A stretch of DNA of 64,000 bases from Gemmobacter serpentinus. Its GTDB lineage: Bacteria > Pseudomonadota > Alphaproteobacteria > Rhodobacterales > Rhodobacteraceae. The DNA is taken from NCBI RefSeq assembly GCF_008973825.1, contig NZ_WCHR01000018.1:186001-250000 (forward strand). The letters run 5' to 3'. Each line of letters opens with the position of its first letter. Position 1 is the first letter of the stretch. The notes under the pieces are model-generated. The model did not search any database. It worked only from the letters and a program-made list of their open reading frames with translations, and was not told the DNA's origin. A program made the position numbers and the translations under genes. Positions 26,329 through 35,577 of this stretch are shown one piece after another.

Positions 26329-27657
26329 ATGCCCGCATCCGCCGCCGACAGCGCGCTTTATCGTCGCCTGTTTTCCGATGACGAAACTGCTGCCCTGTTC
26401 ACCGACAGCGCCGAGATCCGCGCCATGCTGCTGGTTGAAGGTGCCTTGGCGCGCGTGCAGGGGGAGATCGGGCTGATCCCGGCCGAGGCTGCGGCCTTTA
26501 TCGATCGCTCATCTCGCGAGGTGCAGATCGATCCTTCGGCTCTGGCGCTGGAAACCGCCACCAATGGCGTGCCGGTGCCGGCCCTCGTCACCGCCTTCCG
26601 CAAGGCGATGGAAGCCCCGGATCAGGCGCAGTATCTGCATTGGGGGGCCACCTCGCAGGATATCATGGATACCGCGTTGGCGCTGCGGCTGCGCCGGGTG
26701 ACTGCTTTGTGGGAGGCCCGGCTTGTCGCGCTGCTGCAGGCGCTTGGGCGGTTGGCTGCAGATCACGCAGAGCTGCCGATGGCCGCGCGCACCTATGGCC
26801 AGGCCGCGACCCCCACCAGTTTCGGCGCGGTCGTGGCGGGCTGGGGCCAGCCCTTGCTGCGCCACCGTGCGCGGCTGGCAGAACTGGCACCGGGGCTTGC
26901 GACCGTCTCGCTGGGGGGGGCGGCGGGGACACTGGCCGCGATGGGACCGGAGGGGCCTGCGGTGCGCGCGGCCTTGGCAAAGGCGCTGGATCTGGCCGAT
27001 CCCGGCCAGTCCTGGCATAGTGAGCGGGACCGGATCGCGGGCTTTGCCGCATGGATGGCGGGGCTCTGCGGCAGCCTTGGCAAGATCGGCGAGGATCTGA
27101 TCCTGATGGCGCAATCCGGCATCGGCGAGGTTGCGATTGCCGGGGCAGGGGGGTCATCCACCATGCCGCAGAAACAGAACCCGGTTGGCCCTTCGGTTCT
27201 GGTGGCGCTGGCGCATCAGACCGCCGGGCTTTCGGCCATGATGCAGGGCGCGATGCTGCATCGTCAGCAGCGCGACGGGGCGGCCTGGTTCACAGAATGG
27301 CTGACCCTGCCGCAGCTGTGCATCTCTACCGGCCGGGCCCTGGCACTGGCGCTGGATCTGGCCGGGCGCATCGCGCCGGTGCCGCAGGCCATGGCGCACG
27401 GGCTGAAGGACGGTTATGGCCTGATCCATGCCGAGGCGCTGTCCTTCGCATTGGCCCGCCACCTGCCGCGCCCCGAGGCGCAGGCCCGCATCAAGGCGCT
27501 GTGTTCCGAGGCCGCCGCGACCCAAACGCCGCTGCCCGTGCTGTTCGCGCGCGATTTCCCGGATCTGGATGCAAATGGCACCGCGAGCCTTGGCACGGCG
27601 CCAGCCGATGCACGGGCCTTTGCGGCATTGGCCCTTGCCATCTCGGCAGGTGCCTAG
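26329..27657 (+). CDS. pcaB: 3-carboxy-cis,cis-muconate cycloisomerase
   Basis: A 442-residue member of the fumarase/aspartase superfamily that lactonises beta-carboxymuconate to gamma-carboxymuconolactone. It shows HWGATSQDIMDTA (about residues 105-117) and the superfamily signature GGSSTMPQKQNPVGP (about 280-294), the flexible catalytic loop with its serine. I use ATG 26329 with AAGG upstream; an ATG at 26284 would add 15 unconserved residues. It is the last pca gene, followed by a GC hairpin (27663-27691) without a U-run. Confidence 0.95.
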   Translation: MPASAADSALYRRLFSDDETAALFTDSAEIRAMLLVEGALARVQGEIGLIPAEAAAFIDRSSREVQIDPSALALETATNGVPVPALVTAFRKAMEAPDQAQYLHWGATSQDIMDTALALRLRRVTALWEARLVALLQALGRLAADHAELPMAARTYGQAATPTSFGAVVAGWGQPLLRHRARLAELAPGLATVSLGGAAGTLAAMGPEGPAVRAALAKALDLADPGQSWHSERDRIAGFAAWMAGLCGSLGKIGEDLILMAQSGIGEVAIAGAGGSSTMPQKQNPVGPSVLVALAHQTAGLSAMMQGAMLHRQQRDGAAWFTEWLTLPQLCISTGRALALALDLAGRIAPVPQAMAHGLKDGYGLIHAEALSFALARHLPRPEAQARIKALCSEAAATQTPLPVLFARDFPDLDANGTASLGTAPADARAFAALALAISAGA

Positions 27658-27728
27658 CCGCGGCGAGGCCATGCCATGAAAGGGGCCTCGCTATGACAGG
27701 GGGCCGCTGACAGGGGCCGCGCCGCGCC

Positions 27729-28601
27729 CTAGAACCACTGGCCGGGCTCCATCAGCCCCAGATCCATCAACTGTTGGCTGTGCCACAGAAATTCCGTGCT
27801 GTTATGCCAGCGGAAATTGTGGATGTCATAGCGCGAGCCGGGGTTGGTGGTCAGCGCCTTGGCGACGCGGAAGCTGCAGATGCAGGCTGTCAGGTTGTGG
27901 TGCCAGGGGCAGGCATAGGTGTTGTATTCTTCATTGTTGAAGGTGAAATCGGGCCGCAGCAAAAGGCCCGGCGCGCTTCTGAACAGCGAGATGCGGTCGA
28001 TCTTGCGCTTTGTCCAGGTGACATGCTCCTCGAAGCGCCAGCGCAACCCGCCAAAGAAGTCCAGCTGGCGCTCGCGCGGTTCCCAGTCACGGTCGGGGTC
28101 CTTGCGGGTCAGCGCGTAATAGCCGGAACGATCCAGATGCGCATCTTCAAGCGACACGGCATTGCGGTGGCGGCTCAGATCGCCGGCATAGAGGTCGATT
28201 ACATAGCTCAGCATCGCGTCGCGGCGTTCTTCCGTGTGGAAGGCCAGCAGATCGCGCACCGTCCGTGTCTCGCAGAACGGGAAGAACAGGTATTCGGCAT
28301 TGTAGCAGTAATACAGCCATGTGCCGGGCGGGGCTGCGGCATTGATCGTATTGACCGCGTTGTTCAGCGCATCGTCCTGATGGGCGTCATGGCGGATGCG
28401 GTGCAGCCGCGCCTCCAGTTCGGCCGGGATGACCAGATCGGCATCGGCAAACAGCAGCAGCGTCGGAAAGCCGCTGTCGAGGTGATGGCGGATCGTGGTG
28501 TCGACTTCCACATGATCTTCGACGAAGATCATGGCCACCGGCCCCTTGGCCAGCACATCACGCCCCTGCGTGGTGAATTCGGCCAGTCCATCATAGCGCA
28601 T
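27729..28601 (-). CDS. Conserved protein of unknown function, distantly glycosyltransferase-2-like
   Basis: A 290-residue protein divergent from miaB. The start VAMIFVEDHVEVDTTIRHHLDSGFP (two segments near residues 22-46) resembles the first strand and helix of family 2-type glycosyltransferases of the Glyco_tranf_2_4 group. The expected Asp-x-Asp is replaced by YNAEYLFFPF, so catalytic competence is unclear. The rest is rich in aromatic and charged residues (YACPWHHNLTACIC near 250). I chose ATG 28601; an upstream in-frame start would run through the long hairpin at 28637-28687. Location beside miaB is unlikely to be functional. Function unassigned. Confidence 0.75.
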   Translation of the reverse strand: MRYDGLAEFTTQGRDVLAKGPVAMIFVEDHVEVDTTIRHHLDSGFPTLLLFADADLVIPAELEARLHRIRHDAHQDDALNNAVNTINAAAPPGTWLYYCYNAEYLFFPFCETRTVRDLLAFHTEERRDAMLSYVIDLYAGDLSRHRNAVSLEDAHLDRSGYYALTRKDPDRDWEPRERQLDFFGGLRWRFEEHVTWTKRKIDRISLFRSAPGLLLRPDFTFNNEEYNTYACPWHHNLTACICSFRVAKALTTNPGSRYDIHNFRWHNSTEFLWHSQQLMDLGLMEPGQWF

Positions 28602-28636
28602 CGTGATCTTGCCTGCTTTCGTTTGTCCCGCAGCAT

Positions 28637-28687
28637 TGGGCATGGCGGGGCGGTTTGCAAGCCACCCAAACCGCCCCGCCATGCCCA
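28637..28687. repeat. Perfect 21-bp inverted repeat (long hairpin) in divergent promoter region
   Basis: Arms 28637-28657 and 28667-28687 are perfectly complementary around a 9-nt loop. The stem is GC-rich (GGGCATGGCGGGGCGG core) and has no U-run on either side. It lies between the starts of the unknown gene (28601, -) and miaB (28778, +). It may be a transcription-limiting hairpin, an mRNA-stabilising leader element or a dispersed intergenic repeat. Confidence 0.85.
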
Positions 28688-28777
28688 GGCATCTGCAAAC
28701 CAGCAGTAATGCCTGTCCGGTTGCGGGCAAAGCGGGTTTTCGCTAAAACGCCCGCTTAGCCAAAGGGGCCGCCATCG

Positions 28778-30103
28778 ATGACCGACATCACCCAAACGCC
28801 GAAAAAGCTGTTCATCAAGACCTATGGGTGCCAGATGAACGTCTATGACAGCGAGCGCATGGCCGAGGCCCTGGGCACCAAGGGCTATGTCACCACCGAA
28901 AATGCCGATGAGGCGGATATGGTGTTGCTGAATACCTGTCATATCCGGGAAAAGGCGGCGGAAAAGGTCTATTCCGATCTGGGGCGGCTGCGGCCGCTGA
29001 AACAGGCCAAGCCGGATCTGAAGATCGGGGTGGCGGGCTGTGTGGCGCAGGCCGAAGGGGCCGAGATCCTGCGGCGGATGCCGCTGGTCGATCTGGTCGT
29101 CGGGCCGCAAAGCTATCACCGTCTGCCCGAAATGGTCGAAGCCGACGGCAAGGTGATCGACACCGACTTTCCCGAAGAAGACAAGTTTGAACATCTGCCG
29201 GCGCGCAAGGCGCTGCGCGGCCCGACCGCCTTTCTGACGGTGCAGGAAGGCTGCGACAAGTTCTGCGCCTTCTGCGTGGTGCCCTATACGCGCGGAGCCG
29301 AGGTCAGCCGCCCGGTGAAGCGCCTGCTGACCGAGGCACGCGACCTGGTTTCGCGCGGGGTGCGCGAGATCACGCTGCTGGGTCAGAACGTCAACGGCTA
29401 TCACGGCGAGGGCGAGGGGGGCGGCTGGACCCTGGGCCGTCTGATCCGGGAAATGGCCGAGATCGACGGGCTGGAGCGGCTGCGCTATACGACCAGTCAC
29501 CCTAATGACATGGATGACGATCTGATCGCCGCGCATGGCGATGTGCCGCAGTTGATGCCCTATCTGCACCTGCCGGTGCAATCGGGGTCAGACCGCATCC
29601 TGAAAGCGATGAACCGCAAGCACACGGCAGAGCAATATCTGCGTCTGATCGAGCGGATCCGTGCCGCGCGGCCCGATATCCTGCTGTCCTCGGATTTCAT
29701 CGTGGCCTTCCCCGGTGAGACCGATCAGGACTTTGCCGATACCATGGCGCTCATCCGCGAAGTGCATTACGGCGCGGCCTTCAGCTTCAAATATTCCGCC
29801 CGCCCCGGCACGCCTGCGGCGGAAAAGCCCGAACTGCCTGGCGAGGTGGGCGATGCCCGCCTGCAGGAATTGCAGGCGCTGATCACCAGCCAGCAGCGCG
29901 CATCCCAAGAGGCGATGGTCGGGCGTGAGGTGGGCGTGCTTTATGAAAAGCCCGGTCGCTTGCCCGGTCAGATGGTCGGCAAATCCGACCATCTTCATGC
30001 GGTGCATGTGCATGACCCGGCTGGCAAGGCGGGCGATCTGGTGCGTGTCCGCATCACGGCCTCGTCGACGAATTCGCTCGCGGGGGAGAGAATCAGCGGC
30101 TGA
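28778..30103 (+). CDS. miaB: tRNA-2-methylthio-N6-dimethylallyladenosine synthase
   Basis: This radical-SAM methylthiotransferase modifies i6A37 of tRNAs. The 441-residue protein has the N-terminal UPF0004 domain with three cluster cysteines (YGCQMN, NTCHIRE, AGCVAQ). The radical-SAM CxxxCxxC is in [17 protein letters not shown] (about 163-175), and the [20 protein letters not shown] segment follows. A C-terminal TRAM domain runs from about residue 375. Length and motif order are standard. It appears monocistronic. Confidence 0.97.
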   Translation: MTDITQTPKKLFIKTYGCQMNVYDSERMAEALGTKGYVTTENADEADMVLLNTCHIREKAAEKVYSDLGRLRPLKQAKPDLKIGVAGCVAQAEGAEILRRMPLVDLVVGPQSYHRLPEMVEADGKVIDTDFPEEDKFEHLPARKALRGPTAFLTVQEGCDKFCAFCVVPYTRGAEVSRPVKRLLTEARDLVSRGVREITLLGQNVNGYHGEGEGGGWTLGRLIREMAEIDGLERLRYTTSHPNDMDDDLIAAHGDVPQLMPYLHLPVQSGSDRILKAMNRKHTAEQYLRLIERIRAARPDILLSSDFIVAFPGETDQDFADTMALIREVHYGAAFSFKYSARPGTPAAEKPELPGEVGDARLQELQALITSQQRASQEAMVGREVGVLYEKPGRLPGQMVGKSDHLHAVHVHDPAGKAGDLVRVRITASSTNSLAGERISG

Positions 30104-30217
30104 GCGGCTGTTTCCAATTTTCAACCAAAGGCAGGTTTCTTGCTGACTTTGGCGTCGCCACGCAACAATTGGTGGGTCCAGTCATCCGGGCCCCATATAT
30201 TTTGCTTTACATCATAA

Positions 30218-30246
30218 TTGAGTGACGTCATTGCTCATTCTAATAA
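30218..30246 (+). promoter_or_regulatory. Promoter candidate TTGAGT-N17-TAATAA
   Basis: This lies in the AT-rich part of the miaB-OmpA gap, 38 nt before the GTG at 30284. The spacer contains the palindrome TGACGTCA (30223-30230), a possible regulator site. The -35 match is only 4 of 6. Confidence 0.35.
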
Positions 30247-30283
30247 TATCAAGTCACTTGGGTGAGATAGAGGGAGCTGCGAC

Positions 30284-30847
30284 GTGGAACGTTTTTCCAA
30301 AGCAGTGCGGGTAATGGTCGGGGGGCTTGCAATTGCGGTCGGGCTTGCGGGCGCTGCCAGCGCGCAAAACGCCCCAGAGATTGCCGGTCGCATCGACTGG
30401 GGCGTCTGGGTCGATGACGATGGCTGTATGCACTGGTGGGCTGATGGCGGGGTCGAAGGCTATATGCTGGACCGCGTGAACCCGAAGACCGGCAAGCCAG
30501 TCTGCCTGAAGCGCAATACCTGCCTTGTGCAAAATACCGATACGCTGTTCGCGACCGACAGCCACAAGCTGACCGCCTCGGGCCGCTCTTACCTGCAGCA
30601 GTTCTTCAGCCAGGCGGGGGCCTTCGGATATGCCGTTTACGGCCATACCGACAGCCGTGCCTCGGATGAATACAACATGAAGCTGTCGCAGCGCCGCGCC
30701 AAGGCCGTGGCCGATGTGGCCCGTTCGGTCGGTGCCATGGTCGAGCGTGAGATCGGCTTTGGTGAGCGTGAGCCGATCGCGTCGAACAGCACTGCCGCAG
30801 GTATGCAGCAGAATCGTCGCGTCGAAGTCGTCTGCTACCGGTGGTGA
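30284..30847 (+). CDS. OmpA-domain periplasmic/outer-membrane protein
   Basis: A 187-residue secreted protein. Residues 1-27 form a signal peptide ending ASAQ. A short Cys/Trp-rich module follows (about 36-75: DDDGCMHWWADGGVEGY, then PKTGKPVC). A C-terminal OmpA/MotB peptidoglycan-binding domain includes YGHTDSRASDEYNMKLSQRRA. The start is GTG with AGGGAG upstream. The Cys-rich module recurs in the lipoprotein encoded immediately downstream, which suggests that the two interact or arose by module sharing. Probably cell-envelope anchoring to peptidoglycan; specific role unknown. Confidence 0.85.
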   Translation: MERFSKAVRVMVGGLAIAVGLAGAASAQNAPEIAGRIDWGVWVDDDGCMHWWADGGVEGYMLDRVNPKTGKPVCLKRNTCLVQNTDTLFATDSHKLTASGRSYLQQFFSQAGAFGYAVYGHTDSRASDEYNMKLSQRRAKAVADVARSVGAMVEREIGFGEREPIASNSTAAGMQQNRRVEVVCYRW

Positions 30848-30852
30848 TCAAC

Positions 30853-31212
30853 ATGATGAAATTCATTCCGGGCCTTGCCCTTCTGTCCGTCACCGTTCTG
30901 GCAGGCTGCGTCGAAGGGGTCACCCCCTATGTGCAAAGCCCTGACACCGTGATCGCCACTGCGCATGACCGCGGCTGGGACAACAAGGCGCTCGCGCCGG
31001 GGGGCGGCGGGATTGCCTATGACCCCGATGGCTGCCAGGGCTGGATCATCGATGATGGTGTCGAAGGCTATTCGGGCCGCCGCTTCGATCCGGTCTCGGG
31101 TCTGCCGGTCTGCAACAACCATTACCCGCCGGGGACGGTGCTGCGGAACTACCAGACCATGGATGCGGGCATCCGGGACTATGTGCCCCATGCGGGCAAA
31201 CGCACCCGCTGA
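30853..31212 (+). CDS. Small lipoprotein sharing the DGC-DGVEGY module
   Basis: A 119-residue lipoprotein. The lipobox LAGC places the lipidated Cys near residue 18. The mature part has YDPDGCQGWIIDDGVEGYSGRR followed by the PVSGLPVC segment, the same pattern as in the upstream OmpA-domain protein. Its start lies 5 nt after that gene's stop, so the two are an operon. GTG codons at 30841 and 30844 are alternative starts; ATG 30853 or 30856 seems likelier. Function unknown; an envelope partner of the upstream protein is inferred. Confidence 0.8.
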   Translation: MMKFIPGLALLSVTVLAGCVEGVTPYVQSPDTVIATAHDRGWDNKALAPGGGGIAYDPDGCQGWIIDDGVEGYSGRRFDPVSGLPVCNNHYPPGTVLRNYQTMDAGIRDYVPHAGKRTR

Positions 31213-31239
31213 TCTGGTCAGATCGCGCAAAGTTTACGC

Positions 31240-31266
31240 AAAGGCCGCGCATCGTCGCGGCCTTTT
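31240..31266 (+). terminator. Intrinsic terminator after the lipoprotein gene
   Basis: A 10-bp stem (31240-31249 with 31256-31265) ends in CCTTTT on the plus strand, 28 nt after the stop codon. Confidence 0.85.
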
Positions 31267-31451
31267 GCTTTCATGATGTGGTGTGACCTGCCTTCGCGTG
31301 ATCGATATCTTGTGGGTCGCTGTGACCTATTTGTCCATTCTTTGGGCAATGACGCGAAAATACCTGCCGAGCGTGCAGCTTTGTCTTGTTTCCTTAACCA
31401 TCCAGGCGCAGATTCAAAGGTAGAAGCCCTCCAGCCGCAAAGGAAATCCCC

Positions 31452-32468
31452 TTGGGCATCAGTGCGCTGACCCCCCCGACCCGTTCCGAGGATGTCGTTG
31501 AAACTCTGCTGGAATTTCCCGACAATCGCCTTCTGATCGATCTGTGTGGCGAATATGACCGCAATCTTGCGCAGATCGAGCATCAGATGGGTGTCCATAT
31601 CCTGCGGCGTGGCAACCGATTGGCGGTCATTGGCGACAAGGGCACCCGAGAGCAGGCCGCAGCCGTATTGCGCGCGCTTTATGCCCGGCTTGAGGCCGGA
31701 CGCGCGGTGAATGCAGGCGATATCGAAGGCGCAATCCGCATGGGAACCCCGATGCCGGACCTGTCCCGCGCTGGCGGAGAGCAGATCGAGATGTTCACCC
31801 CGGGCAGCGTGGAATTGCGCACCCGCAAGAAGCCGATCGAACCCCGGACCGAGGCGCAGAAGGCCTATGTGGCCAATCTCTTCGCCAATGAGCTGGGTTT
31901 TGGCATCGGGCCTGCGGGCACCGGCAAGACCTATCTGGCGGTGGCGGTCGGTGTGACCATGTTCATCGGTGGCATGGTGGAACGCATCATCCTGTCGCGC
32001 CCGGCTGTTGAGGCGGGCGAACGTCTGGGCTTCCTGCCCGGCGATATGAAGGAAAAAGTCGATCCCTATATGCAGCCGCTTTATGATGCGCTGAACGACT
32101 TCCTGCCGGCGAAACAGGTGCAGAAGCTCATGGAGGAAAAGCGCATCGAGATCGCGCCGCTGGCCTTCATGCGTGGGCGCACGCTGTCCAACGCATTCGT
32201 CGTGCTGGACGAGGCGCAGAACGCCACGACCATGCAGATGAAGATGTTCCTGACCCGTCTGGGTGAGGGATCGCGTATGGTCATTACCGGCGACCGCACG
32301 CAGGTCGACCTGCCGCGCGGCGTGCCGAGCGGCTTGCAGGATGCCGAACGCATTCTGGCCGGGGTGAAAGGCGTCAGCTTCAACTACTTCACCTCGAAAG
32401 ATGTGGTGCGCCATCCGCTGGTCGCCCGCGTCATCGAGGCCTATGAGCGCGACGAGGCCAAGGGCTGA
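31452..32468 (+). CDS. phoH: PhoH-family ATPase (YbeZ-like)
   Basis: A 338-residue PhoH protein with an N-terminal KH-like extension (to about 130). The P-loop domain has Walker A GIGPAGTGKT (near 155) and Walker B FVVLDEAQN (near 250), then the TGDRTQVDLP sensor segment. It starts at TTG 31452 with AAAGGA upstream; no better ATG exists. It stands before ybeY and corC, the usual ybeZ-ybeY-ybeX-lnt order. In that set it is thought to act with the YbeY endoribonuclease in rRNA and RNA metabolism. Confidence 0.93.
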   Translation: MGISALTPPTRSEDVVETLLEFPDNRLLIDLCGEYDRNLAQIEHQMGVHILRRGNRLAVIGDKGTREQAAAVLRALYARLEAGRAVNAGDIEGAIRMGTPMPDLSRAGGEQIEMFTPGSVELRTRKKPIEPRTEAQKAYVANLFANELGFGIGPAGTGKTYLAVAVGVTMFIGGMVERIILSRPAVEAGERLGFLPGDMKEKVDPYMQPLYDALNDFLPAKQVQKLMEEKRIEIAPLAFMRGRTLSNAFVVLDEAQNATTMQMKMFLTRLGEGSRMVITGDRTQVDLPRGVPSGLQDAERILAGVKGVSFNYFTSKDVVRHPLVARVIEAYERDEAKG

Positions 32469-32546
32469 ACGCGGTGCGGGGGCGGTTTGCACGCCCCCGC
32501 ATTTTCGTCATTTGCGCGGGGGGCACCTTGGCGCTATGACGCTGGC

Positions 32547-33077
32547 ATGAGCGACATATTGGACATCGTGATCGAAGACGACCGCTGGCAGGCCTTTGGT
32601 CTGGAGGCTGTTGCGATGCGCGCCGTATCCGCGACCCTGCCGCATCTTGGGCTGGATCCTGCGCTGTTCCAGATCGTGGTCATGGGCTGTGATGATGCCC
32701 GCATCACTGAGCTGAACGGCAATTTTCGCGACAAGGCCAAGCCCACAAATGTTCTCAGCTGGCCATCCGAGGAACGCGGTGCCGAATATGTTGGCGAGGT
32801 GCCAGAGCCACCGGAGCCGGGCAGCCCGGACGACCCCGCCCCCTTGGGCGATATCGCCATCGCCTGGGAGACCTGTGCGCGGGAAGCCGCCGAACAGGAT
32901 AAATCCGTTAACGACCATGTCACACATCTTCTGATACATGCGATTCTGCATCTGCTCGGCTATGACCATATCGAAGACGAGGATGCGGAGCTGATGGAAG
33001 CGACCGAGCGACAAATCCTTGCATCGCTTGGCATTGCGGACCCATATGGGGATGATCCCCAGAATGGGATGATTTGA
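32547..33077 (+). CDS. ybeY: Endoribonuclease YbeY (16S rRNA maturation)
   Basis: A 176-residue metalloprotein with the zinc motif HLLIHAILHLLGYDH (HxxxHxxxxxH, near 135-150) and the upstream segment LNGNFRDKAKPTNVLSWP. The insert EVPEPPEPGSPDDPAP before LGDIAIA is longer than in enterobacterial YbeY, a feature I associate with alphaproteobacteria. The start at 32547 begins the conserved core; an earlier in-frame ATG (32487) lies just after the phoH stop. Co-directional with phoH and corC. Confidence 0.95.
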   Translation: MSDILDIVIEDDRWQAFGLEAVAMRAVSATLPHLGLDPALFQIVVMGCDDARITELNGNFRDKAKPTNVLSWPSEERGAEYVGEVPEPPEPGSPDDPAPLGDIAIAWETCAREAAEQDKSVNDHVTHLLIHAILHLLGYDHIEDEDAELMEATERQILASLGIADPYGDDPQNGMI

Positions 33078-33098
33078 GAGGCTTGGGTAGAAGGACCG

Positions 33099-34031
33099 AT
33101 GGGCAGTAGTTTCGAAGGATCGTCAGAGGCGCAACCGGCATCTTCGGGGGCAAATACGGAAGAGGGAGACTCTCCCGAGGCGGAGCAGAAAGGGTTTTTC
33201 GGGCGCATCCTTTCCGCCTTTTCCGCCGCAGATCCACCCGCCCCATCGGAGCCGGAGGCGCGCCCCGCTGCCGCTCTGCCGCAGCTTCCGGGCCTTGCCA
33301 ATCTTCGCAAGCTGCGCGTCGATGACGTTGCCTTGCCCAAGGTCGATATCGCGGCGGTGCCGCTCGATATCGGCAAGGACGAGCTGGTCGAGGTGTTCCG
33401 CGCCCAGGGGTTTTCCCGTCTGCCGGTCTACAAGGGCACGCTGGACCATCCGCAGGGCCTTGTGCTGCTGAAGGATCTGGCGCTGCAGCACGGGTTTGGT
33501 GCGGGTGGGCGGTTCAGCCTGAAGCGCCTGTTGCGACCCATCCTTTATGTGCCGCCGTCGATGCCGCTGCATGTGCTACTGCAGAAGATGCAGAAGGAGC
33601 GTGTGCATATGGCCCTTGTCATTGATGAATATGGCGGCGTTGACGGACTGGTGACCATCGAGGACCTGATCGAGACGGTAATCGGCGAGATCGACGACGA
33701 ACATGACGACGACACCGACGCGCTGTGGAAGCTGGAGGCACCGGGCGTCTGGCTGATCCAGTCCACCGCGCCGCTGGATGAGGTCGAGGCCGAAATCGGT
33801 GTGAAACTGCGCACCGGCGAAGATGACGAGGATATCGACACGCTGGGCGGGCTGGTTTTTCTGCGCACCGGCCGGGTGCCCGGGCGCGGCGAGATCGTGC
33901 CGCATGAAAGCGGCGCCGAGTTCGAAATCGTCGATGCCGATCCGCGTCGTATCAAGAAGCTGCGGCTGCGACTGGCCCCGGCGCGCGACACTGTCGCGGA
34001 AGAACTGGCTGACGGGGCCGGAACGGAGTGA
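33099..34031 (+). CDS. CorC/HlyC-type CBS-domain protein
   Basis: A 310-residue protein without membrane helices. It has a disordered N-terminus (Ser/Glu/Pro-rich, 1-70), paired CBS domains (about 85-205, including ERVHMALVIDEYGGVDGLVTIEDLIE in two strands) and a C-terminal CorC_HlyC transporter-associated domain (225-300). It is the YbeX/CorC homologue, proposed in enterobacteria to affect magnesium or cobalt handling and ribosome function. It lies between ybeY and lnt and overlaps the lnt start by one base. Confidence 0.88.
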   Translation: MGSSFEGSSEAQPASSGANTEEGDSPEAEQKGFFGRILSAFSAADPPAPSEPEARPAAALPQLPGLANLRKLRVDDVALPKVDIAAVPLDIGKDELVEVFRAQGFSRLPVYKGTLDHPQGLVLLKDLALQHGFGAGGRFSLKRLLRPILYVPPSMPLHVLLQKMQKERVHMALVIDEYGGVDGLVTIEDLIETVIGEIDDEHDDDTDALWKLEAPGVWLIQSTAPLDEVEAEIGVKLRTGEDDEDIDTLGGLVFLRTGRVPGRGEIVPHESGAEFEIVDADPRRIKKLRLRLAPARDTVAEELADGAGTE

Positions 34032-35494
34032 TGCGCCGCCTGATCCGCGATCTTGGCCCCGCCTTCGGGCTGGGCCTGCTCGCGGCGGCGGGGCAGGCCC
34101 CGCTCAGCCTGTGGTGGATTGCTTTGCCTGCCTTTGCCGGGATCATCGCGCAGATTGCGGCCGCGGATCGCGCGCGAAAGGCAGGCTGGCGGGCATGGGC
34201 GGCGGGCGCCGGCTACTTTGGTGCGAGCCTCAGCTGGATTGTGCAGCCTTTTCTGGTGGAACCCGAGGTCTATGGCTGGATGGTGCCCTTTGCGCTGATC
34301 GGCATGGCGGGCGGGCTTGCCCTGTTCTGGGCCTTGGCCGGATGGCTTGCGCAGCGCCTGCATGGCGGGGCCCTGGGCTTTGCTGCCGCCCTCACCGCGT
34401 TGGAGGCCCTGCGTGGTGAGGTGCTGACCGGCTTTCCCTGGGCGCAACCCGGCCATATCTGGATCGACAGCCCGGTGGGGCAGGCCGCGGCCTTTGTCGG
34501 TGCCAATGGCCTGACCCTGCTGACGCTGTTCGCGGCAGCCCTTCCGGTGGTCTGGCATGGGCGCGGCATCGCCCAGATGGCGCTGCTGATTGCCGCGGTC
34601 TATTTGGGCGGTGCGCTGCGGTTGGCGGAGCCGAACCCCGCGCCGACCGGGCTGACCTTCCGGCTGGTGCAGCCCAATGCTGAACAGCATCTGAAATGGG
34701 ACCCCGATCAGGCCGAACGTCTCTATCAGCTGCTGACACTGCGCACAGCCGAGGCCCCGCGTCCCGATCTGGTGATCTGGCCGGAAACCTCGTTGCCCTA
34801 TCTCTATGATCCGCAGGGCCAGGCGATTTCGGGCGTCGCCTATGCGGCGGCCGGGGTGCCGGTTGCGATGGGGGTGCAGCGGCTGGAAGGAGAGGCTGCC
34901 TTCAACAGCCTTGCGGTGATGGGCGCGGATGGGCGCGAATCTGCGCTTTATGACAAGGCGCATCTGGTGCCCTTTGGCGAATACATGCCCTTCGGCGAGG
35001 TTTTGCATGAATGGTTCGGCCTGCGGGCTTTTGCCGCAAGGCAGGGCTTTGGCTATGCCGCAGGGCCCGGGCCGCGTGTGCTCGACCTCGGGCACCTTGG
35101 CCGCGTCCTGCCCCTGATCTGCTATGAGGCCGTCTTCCCGCGCGAGGTGAACGCGGTGGCAGAACGCCCCGACTGGCTGCTGCATGTCACCAATGACGCT
35201 TGGTTCGGCACGCTGACCGGGCCGTTCCAGCACGCGGCACAGGCCAGGCTTCGGGCCGTGGAACAAGGGCTTCCACTGGTGCGGGTGGCCAATACCGGCG
35301 TCACGCAGATGGTGGATGCGCGCGGTCAGATCACCGCTGCCCTGCCCTTTGGCGCTGAGGGCGCGCTGGATGCGGCGCTGCCCGGTGCCCTGCCGCCGAC
35401 CCCCTATCATCGCTTCGGCGAGACGGCTTTTCTCTTGTTGCTTGCGGGCCTCGTATTGTTGACGATTTGGCAACAAAGATTGCGGCAGGCTTGA
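34031..35494 (+). CDS. lnt: Apolipoprotein N-acyltransferase
   Basis: An inner-membrane enzyme that adds the third acyl chain to lipoproteins. The 487-residue protein has about six N-terminal helices (1-200), a periplasmic nitrilase-type domain (about 215-455) and a final helix. The catalytic triad is visible as Glu in IWPETSLPY, Lys in YDKAHLVPFGEYMP and Cys in LICYEAVFP. ATG 34031 follows GGAG and overlaps the corC stop. The lipoprotein encoded at 30853 would be one of its clients. Confidence 0.96.
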   Translation: MRRLIRDLGPAFGLGLLAAAGQAPLSLWWIALPAFAGIIAQIAAADRARKAGWRAWAAGAGYFGASLSWIVQPFLVEPEVYGWMVPFALIGMAGGLALFWALAGWLAQRLHGGALGFAAALTALEALRGEVLTGFPWAQPGHIWIDSPVGQAAAFVGANGLTLLTLFAAALPVVWHGRGIAQMALLIAAVYLGGALRLAEPNPAPTGLTFRLVQPNAEQHLKWDPDQAERLYQLLTLRTAEAPRPDLVIWPETSLPYLYDPQGQAISGVAYAAAGVPVAMGVQRLEGEAAFNSLAVMGADGRESALYDKAHLVPFGEYMPFGEVLHEWFGLRAFAARQGFGYAAGPGPRVLDLGHLGRVLPLICYEAVFPREVNAVAERPDWLLHVTNDAWFGTLTGPFQHAAQARLRAVEQGLPLVRVANTGVTQMVDARGQITAALPFGAEGALDAALPGALPPTPYHRFGETAFLLLLAGLVLLTIWQQRLRQA

Positions 35495-35532
35495 CGCATC
35501 GCCGAACGCGGCGTAACCCCGATTTCATCGAA

Positions 35533-35577
35533 CCGTCACAACGGCTTCCTGGCGTGACGGGGATAAACAACGGAGCA
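35533..35577 (+). ncRNA. SAM/SAH riboswitch controlling metK
   Basis: Stem CCGTCAC (35533-35539) pairs with GTGACGG (35554-35560) around the loop AACGGCTTCCTGGC. The downstream GGAGCA (35572-35577), which contains the metK ribosome binding site, can pair with the loop GCTTCC as a pseudoknot. This stem, loop and Shine-Dalgarno-sequestering layout match the SAM/SAH riboswitch class found upstream of metK in Rhodobacterales. Ligand binding would hide the ribosome binding site and lower MetK synthesis. Confidence 0.9.

Noticed and set aside
33545-35476. 643-residue open frame opposite lnt/corC
   Set aside because: Shadow frame rich in Arg/Gln/His; lnt carries its full catalytic triad on the plus strand.
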